From Acidobacteriota bacterium (GTDB lineage: Bacteria > Acidobacteriota > Vicinamibacteria > Vicinamibacterales > 2-12-FULL-66-21), in the NCBI GenBank assembly GCA_003222675.1, contig QHWT01000099.1, forward strand, positions 1 to 52,922: a stretch of 52,922 bases of DNA, given 5' to 3'. The first letter of the stretch is position 1; each line of letters begins with the position of its first letter. The notes below the pieces were generated by a model. It did no database searches, was not told the origin of the DNA, and was given only the letters and a program-made list of their open reading frames with translations. Shown in pieces: positions 17,785 through 26,145 of the stretch. A program made the translations under genes and the position numbers.

Positions 17785-18699
17785 TCACTGCGCGCGGAAG
17801 CGGTTTGCGAGATAGATGCCGCACAGCACGAGCCCGCCGCCGCCGATCTGCCACCCCGTCAAAGGCTCACCGAGGAGCAGCATCGCGAGGAGCGCCGTGC
17901 ACGGCACCTGGGCGAGGAGGCCGAGCGAGGTGATCGTCGCCGGCAGGTGGCCGAGCGCGTAAACCAGCGCGAAGTATGCGGCAAGCTGCGAGATCAGGCC
18001 GAGCGAGACGAGCGCCCCCCATGCGTGCGGCGGATATCCGGTCAGCGGCACGCCCAGCGCCAGGCACACGATCAGCAGCGTGATCACGCTGCCAGCGATC
18101 GCGAGCGTGTTGAATGTCAGCGTGTCCATCTGCTCGCGGATCCGTTCGGTCGTAATGAGGTAGGCGGCGAAGAAGACCGATGCCGTAAGCGCAAACACGT
18201 CGCCCGAGAGGCTGTGAGCGGTCGACGCCGGGGCGCGGCCGAACTCCGCCATGACGATAACGATGCACCCCGCAATCGAGAGCAGGAGACCGGCCCAGAA
18301 CGCGCCCGAGGGGCGCTGCTTGAAGATCCACCAGCTCGCGAGACCGACAACAATCGGCGTGTTGTTGCCAAGGAGCGACGCCATTGCCGCCTGCGTACGA
18401 AGCACGGCCGTGTTCCAAAGCGCGAGATCGAATGCGAAGAAGGCGCCGCCAGCCACCGCGAGGAGCGCCGCTCGGCGATTGAACGGCTGCGCGGCTCCTC
18501 GCGCGAAGCGCCACGGGACCAAAACACACGCCGCGATCAGCACGCGATAAAAGCCGGAGGCCGTTCCCGGAATGCCGGCCCACCGCACGAAGATCGCGGA
18601 CCATGCGATCCCGCCAACCGCCAGCATGAGCGCGGCGTATGCGCGCCATGAAGACTGTGTTCGTGTATCTCCAGCGGATGCGGTGCGCGGACGGTTCAC
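17785..18699 (-). CDS. EamA/DMT-superfamily transporter
   Basis: Ten hydrophobic helices in two similar halves, typical of the drug/metabolite transporter superfamily (EamA domains). Recognisable pieces are GGIAWSAIFVRWAG in helix 1-2, FRYVL-like FYRVLIAACVLVPW, and the second-half end GEPLTGWQIGGGGLVLCGIY. About 300 residues, the usual length. Likely a small-metabolite exporter in the inner membrane; the substrate cannot be told. The start is uncertain: a GTG at 18699 (VNRPRTAS) is used, and a TTG at 18741 is also in frame; neither has a clear Shine-Dalgarno. Same strand as the helicase upstream, 51 bases away. Confidence 0.8.
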   Translation of the reverse strand: MNRPRTASAGDTRTQSSWRAYAALMLAVGGIAWSAIFVRWAGIPGTASGFYRVLIAACVLVPWRFARGAAQPFNRRAALLAVAGGAFFAFDLALWNTAVLRTQAAMASLLGNNTPIVVGLASWWIFKQRPSGAFWAGLLLSIAGCIVIVMAEFGRAPASTAHSLSGDVFALTASVFFAAYLITTERIREQMDTLTFNTLAIAGSVITLLIVCLALGVPLTGYPPHAWGALVSLGLISQLAAYFALVYALGHLPATITSLGLLAQVPCTALLAMLLLGEPLTGWQIGGGGLVLCGIYLANRFRAQ

Positions 18700-18750
18700 A
18701 CGAAGATAATTTTGATTTTGAGGACGGGAGGCGGCAGGCAAGACCGCGAC

Positions 18751-20118
18751 CTACGAACTGTGCGGACCTCGCCGCCGTCCCCCGTGCGGCCGACGATGCG
18801 AGCGCCCCGGACCTGGACGACGGTCTTCGCCGTGAGCCGGCGACACCGTGTGCGGGACGGGTTGGCCAGGTCGCCGGACGGCGGCGGCGTGACGCGCCGC
18901 TTTTATCGCGGCGCGCGCCCGTTCCTCGCGCTTGCGCGCGCGGATCTCAGCGATGCGCTGCGCGTGTGGCACCTCGAGCGCCGCCTCGGGCCGCGCGGCG
19001 TAGTCGAAATCCGGCACGGTGATCCGCGGCAGCGGCCGGCCGATCGCGCGCTCGATCGCGCGGAGATCCGTTTCCTCATCCCGCGAGACGAACGTGAAGG
19101 CATCGCCGATTGCCTCCGCGCGCCCCGTCCGTCCGACGCGATGAATGTAGTCGTCCGGCACGGCCGGCACATCGAAGTTGACAACGTGTCCGAGCGCCTC
19201 GACGTCGATACCGCGCGCGGCGATGTCCGTTGCGACGAGCACGGGGAACCGGCCGTCCTTGAAGCCCGCCAGCGCCGCCGTGCGCTGCGCCTGGGAACGG
19301 TTGCCGTGAATCCGCTCGGCCTTGACGCCTGCGCGATCCAGGAAACGCGTAAGACGATCCGCGCGATGCTTCGTACGCGTGAACACCAGCGCCTGCTGGA
19401 TGTCGCCGCGGCTGAGCAGGTGCACCAGGAGCGACGACTTGAGGTCCTGCGCAACTGGGTAGATTGCCTGCGTAATCCCCGCGGCAGGCGTCGCCTGCCG
19501 CTGCTTCTGGATCGTCACCGGCTCGCGCAGCATCTCCTTCGCCAGGTTCGCGATCTCGGATGGCATCGTCGCGCTGAAAAACAGTGTCTGACGTCGCGGC
19601 GGGAGCTGACGCAGGATGCGGCGGATTTCCGGCAGGAATCCCATGTCGAGCATGCGGTCCGCCTCGTCGAGCACGAGATATTCGAGATGCGCGAGCTTGC
19701 CGTAGGGCGCCCGCATGTGATCCATCAACCGCCCCGGCGTCGCAATGAGCACGTCGACGCCTGTGCGGAGGGCATGCTCCTGAGGCCCCATGCCAACGCC
19801 GCCGTAGATCGCGGCGCCCGTGATCGGAGTGTGCGTCGCAAACGCGTTGAACTCCTCCAGGATCTGTGCGGCGAGCTCCCGCGTCGGCGCGAGCACGAGC
19901 GCGCGTGTCCGGCCCCGCGGCTTGTCGAGCAGCCGCTGCAGAATCGGCAGCAGGAACGCGGCGGTCTTACCACTGCCGGTCTGCGCGCACGCGAGCACGT
20001 CGCGCCCCGCCATCGCGGGCGGGATTGCTTCGGCCTGCACCGGGGTGGGTCGCGGGAAACCGAGCTCTTTGATGCTTCTCTGAAGGCTTGGGTGGAGCTT
20101 GAGGCTGGTGAACGGCAC
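18751..20118 (-). CDS. rhlE: DEAD-box ATP-dependent RNA helicase, RhlE-like
   Basis: Complete two-domain DEAD-box core: Q motif (F..L.L.P.L..SIKELGF.RPTPVQ), Walker A AQTGSGKT, PTRELA, TPGR, the DEAD box in VLDEADRMLDMGF, SAT, then ARGIDVE and HRVGRTGR in the second RecA domain. The C-terminal tail is basic and disordered (RKREERARAAIKAARHA, ending in RRPHGGRRRG), as in RhlE proteins that act on ribosome assembly or RNA decay. I chose GTG at 20118 (PFTSLKLHP) because a GAGAGGA Shine-Dalgarno sits about 6 bases upstream and RhlE proteins start with this sequence; the ORF opens six codons earlier at 20136. The tail may be partly low-complexity expansion. Confidence 0.9.
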   Translation of the reverse strand: MPFTSLKLHPSLQRSIKELGFPRPTPVQAEAIPPAMAGRDVLACAQTGSGKTAAFLLPILQRLLDKPRGRTRALVLAPTRELAAQILEEFNAFATHTPITGAAIYGGVGMGPQEHALRTGVDVLIATPGRLMDHMRAPYGKLAHLEYLVLDEADRMLDMGFLPEIRRILRQLPPRRQTLFFSATMPSEIANLAKEMLREPVTIQKQRQATPAAGITQAIYPVAQDLKSSLLVHLLSRGDIQQALVFTRTKHRADRLTRFLDRAGVKAERIHGNRSQAQRTAALAGFKDGRFPVLVATDIAARGIDVEALGHVVNFDVPAVPDDYIHRVGRTGRAEAIGDAFTFVSRDEETDLRAIERAIGRPLPRITVPDFDYAARPEAALEVPHAQRIAEIRARKREERARAAIKAARHAAAVRRPGQPVPHTVSPAHGEDRRPGPGRSHRRPHGGRRRGPHSS

Positions 20119-20330
20119 GAAATCCTCTCGACGCACGAAGGGCCGGCTTACGCCGACGCTTGATCATACGTCAGGCGGATGAAGGGTTACCGAAGCAATG
20201 GCGAATCGCTCCCGGTTGCAATCTTCGTCGCCGGCTCTGCTTGCGGAAGTCATACCCGAGGATGGACGGCTTCAGCCTTGAGGATCGCGTTCAGTTGTCG
20301 TTCGCACATTGCATCGCACCTCCGACTAGG

Positions 20331-20358
20331 ACCTCGGACCTCGGACCTCGGACCTCGG
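20331..20358. repeat. Perfect heptad tandem repeat, four units of ACCTCGG
   Basis: Four exact copies of ACCTCGG end at the base before the stop codon (20359-20361) of the minus-strand permease, so the array starts immediately 3' of that gene. The remaining bases 20119-20330 toward the helicase show nothing recognisable. Confidence 0.9.
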
Positions 20359-22812
20359 CTATTGCTGTCTGAGCATCACCATCGGATCCACACGCATCGC
20401 GCGGCGGGCAGGAACGTAGCAGGCGACCAGCGCGACGAACCCGATGAACAGCGTCACCGCGGAGAGCGTGAGCGGATCCGTGGGCTTGACGTTGAAGAGC
20501 TGCGCTTGCAGCAGCCGAGTGAGTCCGACGGAGGCGACGAGTCCAGTCACGATACCGACGATCGTGAGGCGCATCCCCTGACCGAGAATCATGCCGAGCA
20601 CGCTTCCACGGGTCGCGCCGAGCGCCATATGGATGCCGATCTCCTTCATGCGCTCACTGACGGAGTACGACAGGATCCCATAGGTGCCGATTGCGGCGAG
20701 CGCGAGCGCGAGACAGGCGAAGATCGCGAGCAGCTCGGCGAGGAACCGCGGACGCGCTGCGGACTCCGAGAACACCTGCTCCATCGATCGCAGCTTCACG
20801 ATCGGCAGCGTCGGATCCATCGATTGCACGATGCGGCGGATATCCGGCGCGATCGCGGTTGACGGGAGTGACGATCGGATCACGATGTTCATGCTCGCCG
20901 GTGCGGACGCGGTCAGCCTCGGACGCTGTTCCGCCAGAGAGTACAGCTCCGTGCCCGTTTTCGCCGCCATCCCTCCCTGTTTCACGTCGCGTACCACCCC
21001 GACAATCGTGAACCACAGCGGCGCGGGACCTCGGGAGACGAACGTGTTGACACGCTGACCCACGGCGCTGCGTCCTTTGAAAAAGGTACGCGCGAGCGTC
21101 TCGTTGACGAGCAGCACCGGCCCGCCGGTCACATCGGGACGTTCGAAGCCGCGTCCCTCCACCACCGGAATGCCCATCGTCTGCAGATAGTCGAGCGTGA
21201 CGGTCTGGTAATAGTCGACGTTCTCGAATGGACCTTCCTTCGGCGCGGTATAGCTCTCGAAATCGACGTCGTTCGCGTTGACCTCGCGCTGCGGGGGAAG
21301 ACCTGACATCGCGGCACCACCGGCGACGCCAGGCACACCGGCCAGCTGCTTGAGGAGTCGATCGAAAAAGTCTACGCGGGCCTGCGGTTGGTATTGCGCC
21401 GGAGGCAGCACGATCCCGAACGTCGTCATCTGTGTGCGGTTGAAGCCGGCATCGACCTGCATCAGCTTCTGGAGGCTGCGGAGCAGCAGACCGGCGCCGA
21501 TCACGAGCACCACCGCCAGTGCGACCTCCGCCATGACGAGACCGCTGCGCACGCGCGTGCGCGTGGAGCCGCCGGTGGCGCGCTGCCCTCCTTCTTTCAG
21601 CGCGATCGTGACGACCTGCTCGCGCAGGTGGAGGAGCGGCGCCATCGCGAATACGACGCCGGTGAAGATCGAGATCACCAGCGTGAAGAGCAGCACTTTG
21701 GGATCGAGCGCAATCTCGGCGGCGCGCGGAATGCTTTCCGGATTAGCGGCCAGCATCGCACGCAGTCCGGCGAAACCAAGCGCAGCGCCAGCGGCGCCGC
21801 CGATGAGCGCGAGAAGAACCCCTTCAGTCAGGAATTGCCGCAGCAGCCGCCACTGTCCGGCGCCGAGCGCCGAGCGGATCGCGAACTCCCGCTGCCGCGA
21901 TTCCGCCCGCGCGAGCAGCAGGTTCGCGAGGTTCGCGCAGGCGATCAGCAGCACGAATCCGACAGCGCCCTGGAGCACCCACAGCGCCGTGCCGATGCCG
22001 CCGACAACGTCGTCCTTCAGCGGATGGATCTGCAGCCGATGGTTCTTCTGGTCCGGAGCATGCTTGCCGCCGCTCAATGTGCGCCACTGGGCAAGCATCG
22101 CCTCCAGGTCGGTCGTCGCGCGCTCGACCGGCACACCCGCTTTCAGCCGGCCGACCAGGTACAAGAAATGCGAACTGCGCTGGTTCGGCAGTTGCTTCGG
22201 GTCGATTGTGAGCGGCAGCCACGCCTCGACGCGCGCGTCGTGGAGGTCGTAGCCCCGGGGCATGATGCCGACAATCCGTGTCGGCACACCATCCATCTTG
22301 ATGACGCGGCCGAGCGCCGATTCGTCGCCGCCGAAATCTCCCCTCCAGGTCTCGTACGAGATGATCCCGACGTCCTCGGCGCCCGGTGCGCTGTCTCCGG
22401 TCGTGAACAGGCGGCCGCGTATCGGCTGCACGCCCAACACGTCCATGAGACGGGGCGTCACGATGGCGGAGTTCACCCGGCGCGGCCGCTCCTCGGTGCC
22501 AAGGTTCACCGAGCCCTCGCGGTAGCCTCCAACTCCATCGAACGACTGATTCCGTTCCACGAACTCCAGGTATTCGGGGACCGAGATCCAGAACTTATCG
22601 AACCCGAGCGTCGGGAACTGACTCGTGATGAGCATCAGCCGCTCCGGCGCCGGATATGGAAGCGGCTTCAGCATGACGCCGTTGACGACGCTGAAGATTG
22701 CGCTATTGGCGCCGATCCCGAGCGCCAGCGTGAGCACCGTGACGAGCGCATAGCCCGGGCTCCTGCCCAGCGTTCGAAGCGCGTAGACGAGGTCCTGCTG
22801 CAGCGTCTGCAT
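20359..22812 (-). CDS. ADOP-type MacB/FtsX permease 2
   Basis: Intact permease of about 817 residues with duplicated MacB-core plus FtsX architecture. N-terminal helix ([21 protein letters not shown]), first periplasmic domain, FtsX block (LLIACANLANLLLARAESRQREFAIRSALG), second periplasmic domain, and a final FtsX block (MKEIGIHMALGATRGSVLG) ending RRAMRVDPMVMLRQQ. I chose MQTLQQDLVYALRTLG at 22812 since ADOP proteins begin this way; the ORF extends 12 codons further. It is divergent from a PadR regulator, an association known for ADOP genes, with a long inverted repeat in the shared promoter region, so repression by PadR is likely. No ABC ATPase gene is nearby. Confidence 0.92.
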   Translation of the reverse strand: MQTLQQDLVYALRTLGRSPGYALVTVLTLALGIGANSAIFSVVNGVMLKPLPYPAPERLMLITSQFPTLGFDKFWISVPEYLEFVERNQSFDGVGGYREGSVNLGTEERPRRVNSAIVTPRLMDVLGVQPIRGRLFTTGDSAPGAEDVGIISYETWRGDFGGDESALGRVIKMDGVPTRIVGIMPRGYDLHDARVEAWLPLTIDPKQLPNQRSSHFLYLVGRLKAGVPVERATTDLEAMLAQWRTLSGGKHAPDQKNHRLQIHPLKDDVVGGIGTALWVLQGAVGFVLLIACANLANLLLARAESRQREFAIRSALGAGQWRLLRQFLTEGVLLALIGGAAGAALGFAGLRAMLAANPESIPRAAEIALDPKVLLFTLVISIFTGVVFAMAPLLHLREQVVTIALKEGGQRATGGSTRTRVRSGLVMAEVALAVVLVIGAGLLLRSLQKLMQVDAGFNRTQMTTFGIVLPPAQYQPQARVDFFDRLLKQLAGVPGVAGGAAMSGLPPQREVNANDVDFESYTAPKEGPFENVDYYQTVTLDYLQTMGIPVVEGRGFERPDVTGGPVLLVNETLARTFFKGRSAVGQRVNTFVSRGPAPLWFTIVGVVRDVKQGGMAAKTGTELYSLAEQRPRLTASAPASMNIVIRSSLPSTAIAPDIRRIVQSMDPTLPIVKLRSMEQVFSESAARPRFLAELLAIFACLALALAAIGTYGILSYSVSERMKEIGIHMALGATRGSVLGMILGQGMRLTIVGIVTGLVASVGLTRLLQAQLFNVKPTDPLTLSAVTLFIGFVALVACYVPARRAMRVDPMVMLRQQ

Positions 22813-22844
22813 GGCCGGTAGATACCACGTAATAGTTTTGTTAA

Positions 22845-22881
22845 GCAACCATTAGACGTTGACGCACGGTCGAATGGTTGC
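22845..22881. promoter_or_regulatory. Inverted repeat, probable PadR operator between ADOP 2 and padR
   Basis: GCAACCATT (22845-22853) and AATGGTTGC (22873-22881) form a perfect 9-bp inverted repeat; similarity continues inward (GAC..TG), so each half-site is about 17 bases. It lies between the divergent starts at 22812 and 22899, where it could control both promoters. Wide spacing fits a dimer-of-dimers or looped site better than a single PadR dimer. Confidence 0.6.
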
Positions 22882-22898
22882 TACAACTGCCACCGGCA

Positions 22899-23228
22899 AT
22901 GGCCCGATTCGACCTGGGTGATATGGAGCATCTCGTGTTGCTCGCGATTCTGCGCCTTGGCCGAGAGGCTTACGGGATCCCGATTCTCGACGAGGTGTCG
23001 GCGCGCAGCGGACGCGAGGTCTCGCGCGCTACCGTGTATGTTGCGCTGAAGCGTCTGGAGCAGAAGGGATTGGTGACGTCGCGTCTCGGCGACAGCACGC
23101 CCGAGCGCGGCGGGCGCGCAAAGCGCTTTTTCAAGCTGCGCCCCGCGGGTCTGAAGGCGCTGCGGGACTCGCGCGCGATGTTCCTGAACTTGTGGCGCGA
23201 CTACGAATCGATTCTCGACCGCGCGTGA
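22899..23228 (+). CDS. PadR-family transcriptional regulator (acidobacterial type)
   Basis: A 109-residue winged-helix regulator: MEHLVLLAILRLGREAYGIPI (helix 1 and 2), ISR-like recognition region SRATVYVALKRLEQKGLV, wing GRAKRFFKL, and a short C-terminal helix for dimerisation. The length matches the short PadR class often linked to ADOP permeases in Acidobacteriota. I chose ATG at 22899 (MARFDLGDMEH); a TTG seven codons upstream lies inside the inverted repeat and is unlikely. The stop overlaps the GTG of the next gene, so the two are translationally coupled. Confidence 0.88.
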   Translation: MARFDLGDMEHLVLLAILRLGREAYGIPILDEVSARSGREVSRATVYVALKRLEQKGLVTSRLGDSTPERGGRAKRFFKLRPAGLKALRDSRAMFLNLWRDYESILDRA

Positions 23229-23623
23229 ATATCATGCAGGACCTGTCCCGCCTCGCGCTGACGCTGTCGCGCCTCATCCCGGCAGCGGACCGCGAGGCGA
23301 TATTCGGGGACCTGCTCGAGGATGCGGCATACCGCGATCTGTCCGGCACCCGACGGGTGCTGTGGCTCTGCGCGCAGTGCGGCACGATTGCGGCGGGGCT
23401 GACCATCGATCGCATGCGGGGTGGGTTCACGGTGCCGCTGATCCGCGAGATGGCCGCGGGCCTCGCGCTCGACGGCACGCACGCGTGGCGCAGCGTGCTC
23501 GACGCGCCGTGGACCGCCCTCGTCCGCCTCGTCGTCTTCTGCGCGTCGGTCGCGACGCTGGCTGCCGTCGCGGAGGTGCTGGTCGCCGCGCTCTTCAGCG
23601 CGTCCGGTCTTCGGAGTCCGTAA
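23225..23623 (+). CDS. Small membrane protein resembling an ADOP permease-prefix domain
   Basis: About 130 residues. The N-terminal half (LIPAADREAIFGDLLEDAAYRDL) resembles the permease-prefix domain found fused in front of some ADOP proteins, with the typical GDL.ED core. The C-terminal half has one clear hydrophobic helix (LVRLVVFCASVATLAAVAEVLVAALF). As a separate gene coupled to padR by a GTGA overlap it may bring a prefix domain to ADOP 2 in trans, which is inference. The start could also be ATG at 23234. No strong Shine-Dalgarno is visible for either start. Confidence 0.65.
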   Translation: MNIMQDLSRLALTLSRLIPAADREAIFGDLLEDAAYRDLSGTRRVLWLCAQCGTIAAGLTIDRMRGGFTVPLIREMAAGLALDGTHAWRSVLDAPWTALVRLVVFCASVATLAAVAEVLVAALFSASGLRSP

Positions 23624-23645
23624 TCCCATCGCCGCGGCCGGCGCC

Positions 23646-23673
23646 GCACATCGCGCATCGCACATCGCGCGCC
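23646..23673. repeat. Heptad tandem repeat, consensus GCRCATC, four units
   Basis: GCACATC, GCGCATC, GCACATC and GCGCGCC in register, between two convergent stop codons (23623 on plus, 23679 on minus). Confidence 0.75.
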
Positions 23674-23678
23674 TCTGG

Positions 23679-24197
23679 TCAGAGATATCGGCTTCTCAGA
23701 ATGCTGACGTGATGCGTGTTGTGCCCGGCCGCAATATAGGCGAGCGCGCGCACCGTGAACGGGTTCCCGCTCGCGATGCCGCTCCGCGCCCAGGCGTCTG
23801 CCGGAAGGTTCCGGAAGAAGGCGAGGGTCGCACCTCGGACGCTGCGGAACTCGTCCAGGTGACTCTTCCACGAGCGTTCATCCGCCGCTGCGGCGGCTGC
23901 CGCAATGTTCTGATCGAAGCTGGGCAGCGGGCTGTCGAATCCACGCGCGAACCAGAACGCGCGAAAGATGAAAAGACGTTCGGTGTCGTTGAGATGGCTC
24001 AGCACCTGCCGGATGCTCCACTTGTCTGGCGCGTAGCGGTGGAGCGACCGTGCCTCGGATATGCCGTTCAGAAGGGCGAGCGTCTCGGCCAGCTGGTTTT
24101 CAAGAATGGCGCAGATGTCGCCACCACCAACCTGGTCGATGTAGGTGAAGTAGTACTCCGCGGCCTCGGTACGATCGGGAGCGGTGATCATCGTCAT
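23679..24197 (-). CDS. DinB-like four-helix metal-binding protein
   Basis: A 172-residue protein of the DinB/YfiT superfamily: KWSIRQVLSHLNDTERLF carries the first His, and GHNTHHVSILRSRYL at the end carries the HxxxH-type pair, so the three-His metal site is intact. Family members include thiol-dependent transferases, but most are uncharacterised and do not replicate DNA despite the name. It is last in a minus-strand run with the VOC protein and the AAA+ receiver fusion, with gaps of about 39 and 8 bases, so one transcript is likely. The start could be Met3. Confidence 0.85.
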   Translation of the reverse strand: MTMITAPDRTEAAEYYFTYIDQVGGGDICAILENQLAETLALLNGISEARSLHRYAPDKWSIRQVLSHLNDTERLFIFRAFWFARGFDSPLPSFDQNIAAAAAAADERSWKSHLDEFRSVRGATLAFFRNLPADAWARSGIASGNPFTVRALAYIAAGHNTHHVSILRSRYL

Positions 24198-24236
24198 GGC
24201 GTCCTCGTTGTTCAGGCGCGTTTCCGCACCGAGTGA

Positions 24237-24572
24237 TCAGCCGCGGCGCCCCTCCTCGGCGACGGAGAACTCGAGGCCGTCGGGATCGACGTATTGGGCG
24301 ATGCGCGCGCCAAATGTCTCCTTCGGCGGTTGAACGCACGTCACGTGGTTCTCGATCATCTTCCTGTGGAAGTCATCGAGATTTGGCACGTTCAGCCCCG
24401 GGCGACACCGGCCGGCATCGTCACCCGCATGCAGGGCCAACGTCGCGCCCTCGGTCGCGAATTCGGTCCACCCGGGCGACTCGAATTTGAGCGGCAGTCC
24501 GATCACGTCGCGATAGAACGCGACGGCGCGCTTCATGTCTCTCACGAACACGATGGCGTAGCTCACACGCAT
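24237..24572 (-). CDS. VOC/glyoxalase-family protein
   Basis: A 111-residue single vicinal-oxygen-chelate protein: MKRAVAFYRDVIGLPLKFESPGWTEFA with the typical FYRD.IG motif, a middle strand region, and the closing YVDPDGLEFSVAEE. Usual length for a bacterial glyoxalase/bleomycin-resistance-like member, working as a dimer. The substrate cannot be inferred. It starts 8 bases after the AAA+ receiver gene ends. Confidence 0.85.
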   Translation of the reverse strand: MRVSYAIVFVRDMKRAVAFYRDVIGLPLKFESPGWTEFATEGATLALHAGDDAGRCRPGLNVPNLDDFHRKMIENHVTCVQPPKETFGARIAQYVDPDGLEFSVAEEGRRG

Positions 24573-24580
24573 GCCGAGCC

Positions 24581-26041
24581 TCAGGGAGTCGGCGTTGCGG
24601 ATTCGGTGCCGCGCGCGCCCGGCTTCTCGTGGACGAGGCGGGCGCGGAGCACGTTAACCGCATCCTGTCCCAGAAACGGCTTGCGCAGGACCGGCATATC
24701 GTAGCGATCGCAAATGGACGCTTCGTCGGTCGAGAGCTCCATGCCCGTCATCAAGATGATCTGCATCCGCGGATAGCGGCTGCGGAACTCGAGCGCGAGC
24801 GAGACGCCGTCGCCATCGGGGAGCATCACGTCCAGCAGTGCGGCGTCGGGCGTCCGCGCGGCCGCAATTTCGCGCGCTTTCGCCGCGGTGAGGGCGCGCA
24901 CCGGCGTCATCTCGGCGGCGTCGAGCACCGTCTCGAGCCATCCCAGGAGATCGACGTTATCGTCGAGGGCGAGCACCACCGGCGACAGCCGCGCGGGCGC
25001 GGGCATTTTCGTTGCCGGCTCGTCGAGCGGCGTGATCGCGATAGTCTCACCGTCGGCATCGGCGACGACCCGCGTGCCGGGCGCGATGCCTCCGGATGCG
25101 ACGAGCGCCGCGAGCGGCTGCGTGAGCAGTCGATGGATGGTTCGCTTCAGCTCGCGCGCGCCGTACTCCGGACTGGATCCGCGTTCGAGGAGCAGTTGCC
25201 GCGCCGGCGGAGTGACGTCGATCTCGAACGATCGATCGCCAAGCCGGCCGTAGACGTGCCGCTGCAGTTCTTCGATGTGATGATCGAGGATCTTCGCGAG
25301 CGACTCCGGATCGAGCGGCTGGTAGGTGATCACCACGTCGATCCGGTTGACGAATTCCGGCGAGAATCGGCGGCGAACGGCGGCAAGGCCGATGGTCTCG
25401 AGCTTGCCCGCGATCTGCGCCGGCGTGCGGTGGTCCGTCGGCGCGAAGCCGAAATCCGGCTTCACTTCTTTCATCATTTCGCGCGCGCCGAGGTTGCTCG
25501 TGAGGAAGATGAACGTGCGCTCGAAATTGACGACGGTGTTGTCGCCCAGATTGAGCGTCCCGCGATCGAGGATGCCGAGCAGCAGCACCGTGAGCGAGGG
25601 AGCTGCCTTCTCCACCTCGTCGAAGAGCACCAGCGACAGATCGCAGTTCGACGAGGTGACCGCCGCGAGCCGCTCCTGCGTCAGCATCGGCGTCGTCTCG
25701 CGGTGACCCAGGTAGCCGGGGGGGGCGCCGATCAACTTGGCGACTTCGTGATCCGACTGGAACTCGCCGCAATCAATCTTGAGCACCGCCTTCGGTGACC
25801 CGTGCAGGACCTCAGCGAGCGCCTCGACGGTCCGCGTCTTCCCGGTCCCCGTGGGACCTAAGAGCAGGAAGATGCCCGCCGGGCGATCCGGCGGCGCGAG
25901 CCCCGCCTGATACATCTGCAGGTAAGGGACGATGTACTGCATCGCGGCGGGCTGCCCGACTACTTTCTTCGCGAGCAGTTCGACGAGCGTGTCGTTCGAT
26001 TCAGGCGCCTGCGGTTCCGTCGCGTCCGCGTGGTCGGGCAT
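24581..26041 (-). CDS. Clp-like AAA+ ATPase fused to a response-regulator receiver domain
   Basis: 486 residues. Residues 20-340 are one AAA+ module like the second ring of ClpA/ClpB/ClpC: Walker A GPTGTGKT (62-69), pore loop GYLG (109-112), Walker B LVLFDEVEKA with D141 E142, sensor 1 TSNLG (Asn183), FGF at 197-199 in the place of the ClpP-docking tripeptide of ClpA/ClpC, arginine finger in FSPEFVNRID (Arg233), and sensor 2 in YGARELKR (Arg296). Residues 354-470 are a receiver domain with the acidic pair D360-D361, phosphoacceptor D404, T432 and K454 all present. There is no Clp N-domain, zinc finger or DNA-binding output. Likely a phosphorylation-controlled unfoldase or remodeller; partner protease and kinase are not in the window. 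First gene of a run with the VOC and DinB-like genes. Confidence 0.9.
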   Translation of the reverse strand: MPDHADATEPQAPESNDTLVELLAKKVVGQPAAMQYIVPYLQMYQAGLAPPDRPAGIFLLLGPTGTGKTRTVEALAEVLHGSPKAVLKIDCGEFQSDHEVAKLIGAPPGYLGHRETTPMLTQERLAAVTSSNCDLSLVLFDEVEKAAPSLTVLLLGILDRGTLNLGDNTVVNFERTFIFLTSNLGAREMMKEVKPDFGFAPTDHRTPAQIAGKLETIGLAAVRRRFSPEFVNRIDVVITYQPLDPESLAKILDHHIEELQRHVYGRLGDRSFEIDVTPPARQLLLERGSSPEYGARELKRTIHRLLTQPLAALVASGGIAPGTRVVADADGETIAITPLDEPATKMPAPARLSPVVLALDDNVDLLGWLETVLDAAEMTPVRALTAAKAREIAAARTPDAALLDVMLPDGDGVSLALEFRSRYPRMQIILMTGMELSTDEASICDRYDMPVLRKPFLGQDAVNVLRARLVHEKPGARGTESATPTP

Positions 26042-26071
26042 GGGGTCCTCGTTGTGTGGGAATTATATAGA

Positions 26072-26125
26072 TCCGAGGTCCGAGGTTCGAGGCCCCGTTC
26101 GACATCCGAGATTCGAGGTCCGACG
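26072..26125. repeat. Heptad repeat, TCCGAGG type
   Basis: Six units (TCCGAGG twice, TTCGAGG, then after 12 bases TCCGAGA, TTCGAGG, TCCGACG) between the divergent starts at 26041 and 26146. This is the only clear heptad locus in a 5' gap here, and the shared promoter region must accommodate it. Confidence 0.8.
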
Positions 26126-26145
26126 CCCTATAATGAAGCGCAATC

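Noticed and set aside
20331-20358. CRISPR-like array
   Set aside because: Units are 7 bp with no spacers and no cas genes are present.
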